DNA of 54,354 nt, from contig URFH01000017.1 in the NCBI GenBank assembly GCA_900547155.1, positions 1 through 54,354 on the forward strand, written 5' to 3'. Position 1 is the first letter of the stretch; every line of letters starts with the position of its first letter. This DNA comes from an uncultured bacterium (GTDB taxonomy: Bacteria > Cyanobacteriota > Vampirovibrionia > Gastranaerophilales > Gastranaerophilaceae). The notes below the pieces were generated by a model that saw only the letters and a program-made list of their open reading frames with translations, ran no database searches and was not told the origin of the DNA. The translations under genes and the position numbers were made by a program. Of the stretch, positions 51,303 through 54,354 are shown one piece after another.

Positions 51303-51513
51303 CTAATACGCGGTTTCCTTTCTCAAAAAACGGATTGTTTTTTAATAGTCTTAATTTATTATATAATGTAAAAAAAAAATATTAAGTTGTCTTCAAAAAA
51401 ATTTTATTATTGTAACAATTATGTTTTAAATTTGTAGAATATTCTTAAAATTTCATAATCGAAGGGCAATTTTTTTTATTTTCAAGTTATAATTCATATA
51501 AACGGTAAAAATT

Positions 51514-52221
51514 ATGTTAGCTGTCACAACCACCAGTAATAATAAGCCCTTTGTATTCAAATCATTTCAGGAAAAAGCCCGCACAAAAAGCTTTATCCAC
51601 GATTTCAGAATGCGAAGAAGAAAAGTCACTGACGAGCCCGAGCCGTCGGTAAAATTAAAAATCGCAGCCGGCTCAATCATCGGCGCAGCTATTCCTATGG
51701 TAATTTTTGCAAAAAAACAAAAACTCGATGTTTCAAAACTTTCACAAATTTTTAATGTTAATTTTGGCTTAAAAGAAATGCTCGGGCTCACTACCGGCTC
51801 AATTCTGGGCGGCGTTTTAACCGGTATGATGTTCGACAAAAAAAATTCAAAAAAAGAAAAAACGGATGAGGGCGTTTTTCAGTTCTTAAATTCGACAATT
51901 CCGCTTTTCTTCGTTAGCGGAATACAAAAACTTTCTAAAAATTTCCCTGTCTTAGAGAAAAAACCGGTCAAAATCGGAGCAATGGGCGCAGGAATCTTCG
52001 CCAGCATGCACTGTGCAGCAAAACTTGCCAACTTTATCAACGACCCGCACAACAAAGTACCTGACAGAAAACTCGGAATGCTCGACGCGGTAGTAAATAT
52101 CGACGAAGTGGCAGGCGCGCTCGTTTTAGCGGGATTTCCTATCGTAAAAACACTCAAAATCGAAAAACTCCTGCCGTTTATCAGCGCATGGAGCGGTTAT
52201 AGAGCCGGTGAAAGCAATTGA
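51514..52221 (+). CDS. Predicted membrane protein of unknown function
   Basis: I do not recognise this 235-residue protein. The N terminus (residues 1-46) is polar and basic (KPFVFKSFQEKARTKSFIHD), followed by at least four hydrophobic, glycine-rich segments (about 47-66, 86-106, 120-140 and 155-172) and a further one near residue 197. The pattern SIIGAAIP / SILGGVLTG suggests packed glycine helices. No transporter or enzyme motif is seen. TATAAT at 51488-51493 is a plausible -10 element. The ribosome site is weak. The gene stands alone. Confidence 0.68.
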   Translation: MLAVTTTSNNKPFVFKSFQEKARTKSFIHDFRMRRRKVTDEPEPSVKLKIAAGSIIGAAIPMVIFAKKQKLDVSKLSQIFNVNFGLKEMLGLTTGSILGGVLTGMMFDKKNSKKEKTDEGVFQFLNSTIPLFFVSGIQKLSKNFPVLEKKPVKIGAMGAGIFASMHCAAKLANFINDPHNKVPDRKLGMLDAVVNIDEVAGALVLAGFPIVKTLKIEKLLPFISAWSGYRAGESN

Positions 52222-52241
52222 AATCCGTATCAGATTCATGT

Positions 52242-52270
52242 TTGACGATGTTTGCTAATTAATATATAAT
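52242..52270 (+). promoter_or_regulatory. Strong sigma-70-type promoter of the second SLH gene
   Basis: TTGACG (52242-52247) and TATAAT (52265-52270) are 17 bp apart, close to the consensus. The predicted start is about 52277, leaving a leader of about 25 nt with AAGGAGAG before the ATG. Confidence 0.75.
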
Positions 52271-52301
52271 TATTAAGCAATAAATCATAAGGAGAGATTA
52301 T

Positions 52302-53717
52302 ATGAAAAAGATTTATGGAGTTATCATCCTTTTTGCGGCTCTCTGTTTAGGTGTAACATCTGCTTTTGCTGGTGAAAAAAACATGGTCGAAAGCTATGCT
52401 CACCCGACTATGTTTGGTTCTGCCGAGCAGGTTACAGTTTCAGCTGACGCTGCTTATGTAGTAGGCGGAAAAATGTACCGCTCTGAAAACCAGGTAGGCG
52501 TTAAAGGAAAAGACAACGTAATGGTTGATTCTTGGGTAAAAGATATCCTCGCAACCATAAAAGACAATACCGACCAAAAAGTGTTCAACCCCAAAATGCC
52601 CGTTCTTCGTTCTGAACTGGCAGTAATCCTTGCTGAAGGTCTTGCATTAAAAGACGCAAAATCCAGCAATTACACAGATATTTGCCCCAAATACTGGGCT
52701 AAAGCCTGGATTGATAAAGCTACAAACGCAAAAGTTATGATTGGCTATCCGGACAAATCTTTCCGTCCCGACCAGCCTGTAACAAAAGCTGAAGTTTTCG
52801 CTACAATCGCTACTTTGATTGAAGTTCCGACTGACAGAAGCCTTCTTGTTCCTGATTTAAAAGGGCACAAAATGCAATACATCCCGAAATGGGCAATTGC
52901 TCCTACAAAAGAAGTCATGGCTTCACAATTGTTAGATTCTGTTCCGGATCCTGCAAAAGCAGCTTCTGCTGAATACCTTTCAAAAGAACAGGTTGCTTAC
53001 ATTGTTGGAACTTTAAGACAACAGTACATTTACAACTACCAGAACAGCAAAACAGGTGCTAAACTCTCAAAATACACACCCACCTGCATTTCAATCAGAC
53101 TTGATGAAAGACTGAGCGCTAAAGTTTCTAACGTAAATGACAAATTCACTGCAAAAACAACTAAAGCTGTTACACTTTCAGGTCAAAATTTCCCTGAAAA
53201 CTCAACAGTTAAAGGTGTTGTAACTGAAGTACAAAGACCCGGCGTTAAAAACCCCGGATACATCAAAGTTAAATTCACAGAAATCGTAAGCGGCGACCAG
53301 TGCCTCAAATTCCCGAAAAATATCTCCGAAGCTCAGGCTTCTAAGATTAAAAACCCGAACTTTGTTGCAAGACTCTTCGGTGCTCCGCTTTCAGCAGCAG
53401 GCAGAGTTGTCGGCGTAGCTGGCAGAACCGGCGGTTCTATGGTTGACGTTGCGGCTAACGGATTGGAAAACTACGGTGACAACCTTTCCAATACTTTCGT
53501 GAACACTTTAACTCTTCACCCCGGTGAAGGCCTGAAAAGCTTCGGTACAAGCTTTATTACCCTCTTCAAAGGCATCTTTGATGAAACTAAATTGCTTGCC
53601 AGCGGTATTTTCGGTGTAGTTTACGAGCTCGGCGACGAAATCGTTTACCTCATCGTTCCTCACTGCTCAAACAATTCAAGCTTGAACCCCGGCGAAGAAT
53701 TGATTATTGTTTACTAA
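52302..53717 (+). CDS. Secreted SLH-domain protein, paralogue of the one at 296
   Basis: This 471-residue surface protein has a signal peptide (MKKIYGVIILFAALCLG, cleavage near AFA-GE). SLH-type domains lie at about residues 75-118, 122-172 and 190-240; the best copy has WAKAWIDKATNAKVMIGYPD followed by SFRPDQPVTKAE. Residues 256-471 match the C-terminal domain of the SLH protein at 296, including FTAKTTKAVTLSGQNFPENS and VTEVQRP. It lacks the 200-residue Cys-rich insert of that paralogue. The strong promoter, good ribosome site and terminator suggest high expression. It probably coats the cell or links wall and outer membrane. Confidence 0.88.
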   Translation: MKKIYGVIILFAALCLGVTSAFAGEKNMVESYAHPTMFGSAEQVTVSADAAYVVGGKMYRSENQVGVKGKDNVMVDSWVKDILATIKDNTDQKVFNPKMPVLRSELAVILAEGLALKDAKSSNYTDICPKYWAKAWIDKATNAKVMIGYPDKSFRPDQPVTKAEVFATIATLIEVPTDRSLLVPDLKGHKMQYIPKWAIAPTKEVMASQLLDSVPDPAKAASAEYLSKEQVAYIVGTLRQQYIYNYQNSKTGAKLSKYTPTCISIRLDERLSAKVSNVNDKFTAKTTKAVTLSGQNFPENSTVKGVVTEVQRPGVKNPGYIKVKFTEIVSGDQCLKFPKNISEAQASKIKNPNFVARLFGAPLSAAGRVVGVAGRTGGSMVDVAANGLENYGDNLSNTFVNTLTLHPGEGLKSFGTSFITLFKGIFDETKLLASGIFGVVYELGDEIVYLIVPHCSNNSSLNPGEELIIVY

Positions 53718-53736
53718 TCAAAAGTAATTCAATATT

Positions 53737-53766
53737 AAAAAAGGAGAACTCCGGTTCTCCTTTTTT
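53737..53766 (+). terminator. Rho-independent terminator of the second SLH gene
   Basis: GGAGAAC (53743-53749) pairs with GTTCTCC (53754-53760) around TCCG, and six T residues follow. Confidence 0.9.
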
Positions 53767-53900
53767 GTTGCCAATTTCAGTCAGGACGGGCCTTTTAACA
53801 TAATCTTTACATCGATATAAAGATTTTATAAGGAAATCGGGTTTTGATAAAAATTTGCTTTATAATGTGAACAAGATAAGAAAAGTAATGGAGATTTATC

Positions 53901-54197
53901 ATGCACGCTGATTCAATTAAGTATTTTTTAACTCAACTCGAAACTGCAGACAACAAAAGCAAATCTGAAATAGAAAATATGCTCGTAAATATCGGTTCTG
54001 CTGCTGTTCCTGTTCTCGTAGAACAGCTCCAGACAGTAAAAGGCGCAGTCAGAGGCGTGGTTGCAATGAGCTTAATCAGAATCGGCGAAGCATCTATCCC
54101 TTCTTTGAAGAAGGTAGCCGAAAACAATAAAAACTTTGAATGGGTAGCACAATACCTCATTTCTGAAATCAAAGGCGAAACTAAATTCGCTGCTTAA
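53901..54197 (+). CDS. Small HEAT-repeat-like protein
   Basis: This 98-residue protein contains about two HEAT-like helical repeats: IENMLVNIGSAAVPVLVEQL and VAMSLIRIGEASIPSLKKVA carry the usual pattern of two helices joined by a turn with IG...A.P.L. Such repeats bind other proteins; PBS-lyase-type HEAT repeats are common in cyanobacterial relatives. No membrane or signal segment is visible. It lies 183 bp after the second SLH gene with its own terminator downstream, and TATAAT sits close upstream, so it is probably transcribed alone. Confidence 0.78.
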   Translation: MHADSIKYFLTQLETADNKSKSEIENMLVNIGSAAVPVLVEQLQTVKGAVRGVVAMSLIRIGEASIPSLKKVAENNKNFEWVAQYLISEIKGETKFAA

Positions 54198-54223
54198 TTG
54201 AATAATATTGCATAAGAAATTAT

Positions 54224-54255
54224 AAAAAAGGAGCAGAAAACAACTGTTCCTTTTT
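54224..54255. terminator. Convergent terminator
   Basis: GGAGCAG pairs with CTGTTCC (one G-T pair), with A residues before and T residues after. It separates the plus-strand HEAT gene from the minus-strand gene entering at the window edge, so it can serve both. Confidence 0.75.
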
Positions 54256-54354
54256 ATTTGTTTGAATTAACCATCCGGGCACAAATCCCGCATTCACATG
54301 CCGCATTATGAACCCTGGAATTCTCGCAAATTACAGCTTCTGCGCCGAGTTTTG
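54254..54354 (-). CDS. C-terminal end of a Cys-rich protein (partial)
   Basis: A minus-strand frame runs in from beyond the window and stops at TAA 54254-54256. The 33 visible residues end in ENSRVHNAACECGICARMV, then NSNK. Cysteines are arranged C-x10-C-x-C-x2-C, which could bind zinc or an iron-sulfur cluster. Other minus-strand frames are closed here, and the terminator just downstream supports a real gene. The family cannot be named from this fragment. Confidence 0.6.
   Translation of the reverse strand, partial: KLGAEAVICENSRVHNAACECGICARMVNSNK

Overview
The window reads as a chromosomal segment from an AT-rich, probably anaerobic, double-membraned bacterium. My best guess is a non-photosynthetic relative of Cyanobacteria (Melainabacteria/Vampirovibrionia, perhaps Gastranaerophilales). 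The guess rests on family resemblance alone: two SLH-domain surface proteins together with a TolC-type outer-membrane channel, a stand-alone HNH endonuclease of a type common in cyanobacteria, a B12-dependent ribonucleotide reductase, a flavodiiron protein, and several short lineage-type proteins I cannot match to any characterised family. No 16S rRNA or tRNA gene is visible, so the assignment is an inference.

Layout. 1-2.9 kb: tandem 93-bp palindromic repeats, then a secreted Cys-rich SLH protein and a small unknown protein (minus strand). 2.9-8.9 kb: a dcw-type cell-wall block in the order murF-mraY-murD-ftsW-murG, tightly packed on the minus strand. 9.1-14.1 kb: recJ, a small acidic protein, fixX-fixC-like electron-transfer genes and a parDE toxin-antitoxin pair, all minus. 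14.2-21.4 kb: a class A penicillin-binding protein (plus), then a flavodiiron protein, a lysozyme-fold protein with an EF-hand, and a double M16 peptidase (minus). 21.4-24.1 kb: nrdJ flanked by unusual long hairpins. 24.1-28.9 kb: an unknown membrane protein, galE, and the shikimate genes aroC-aroK-aroB. 29-33.1 kb: two oligopeptide-type ABC permeases, an MgtC-like protein and a TPR membrane protein. 33.1-37.1 kb: a structured intergenic region, a small unknown protein, maf, an orphan solute-binding lipoprotein, a membrane protein with a FliO-like tail, and gatD without murT. 37.1-39.9 kb: a module made of a regulator with four tandem GntR-type winged helices, a translationally coupled HExxH protein, and an XRE regulator broken by one TAG codon. 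40.3-43.2 kb: unknown proteins around an asparaginase. 43.2-48.6 kb: a divergent tolC / marR-emrA-emrB-thioesterase efflux locus. 48.65-48.8 kb: a probable free-standing small RNA with its own promoter and terminator. 49.2-51.3 kb: HNH endonuclease, parvulin, a coiled-coil protein and coaD. 51.5-54.35 kb: an unknown membrane protein, a second SLH protein, a HEAT-repeat protein and the tail of a Cys-rich protein.

How the genes fit together. Much of the window serves the envelope. MurF, MraY, MurD, FtsW and MurG with the class A PBP make and polymerise peptidoglycan, GatD suggests amidated lipid II, and the SLH proteins probably coat or anchor to the wall. The efflux locus exports a compound across both membranes. 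The flavodiiron protein, FixCX pair and B12 RNR suit an oxygen-sensitive lifestyle.

The features I most recommend following up are the 107-nt RNA at 48686-48792, the three hairpins that share a loop but have unrelated arms (16.4 and 21.5-21.7 kb), the four-winged-helix regulator/HExxH/XRE module, and the Cys-rich SLH protein.
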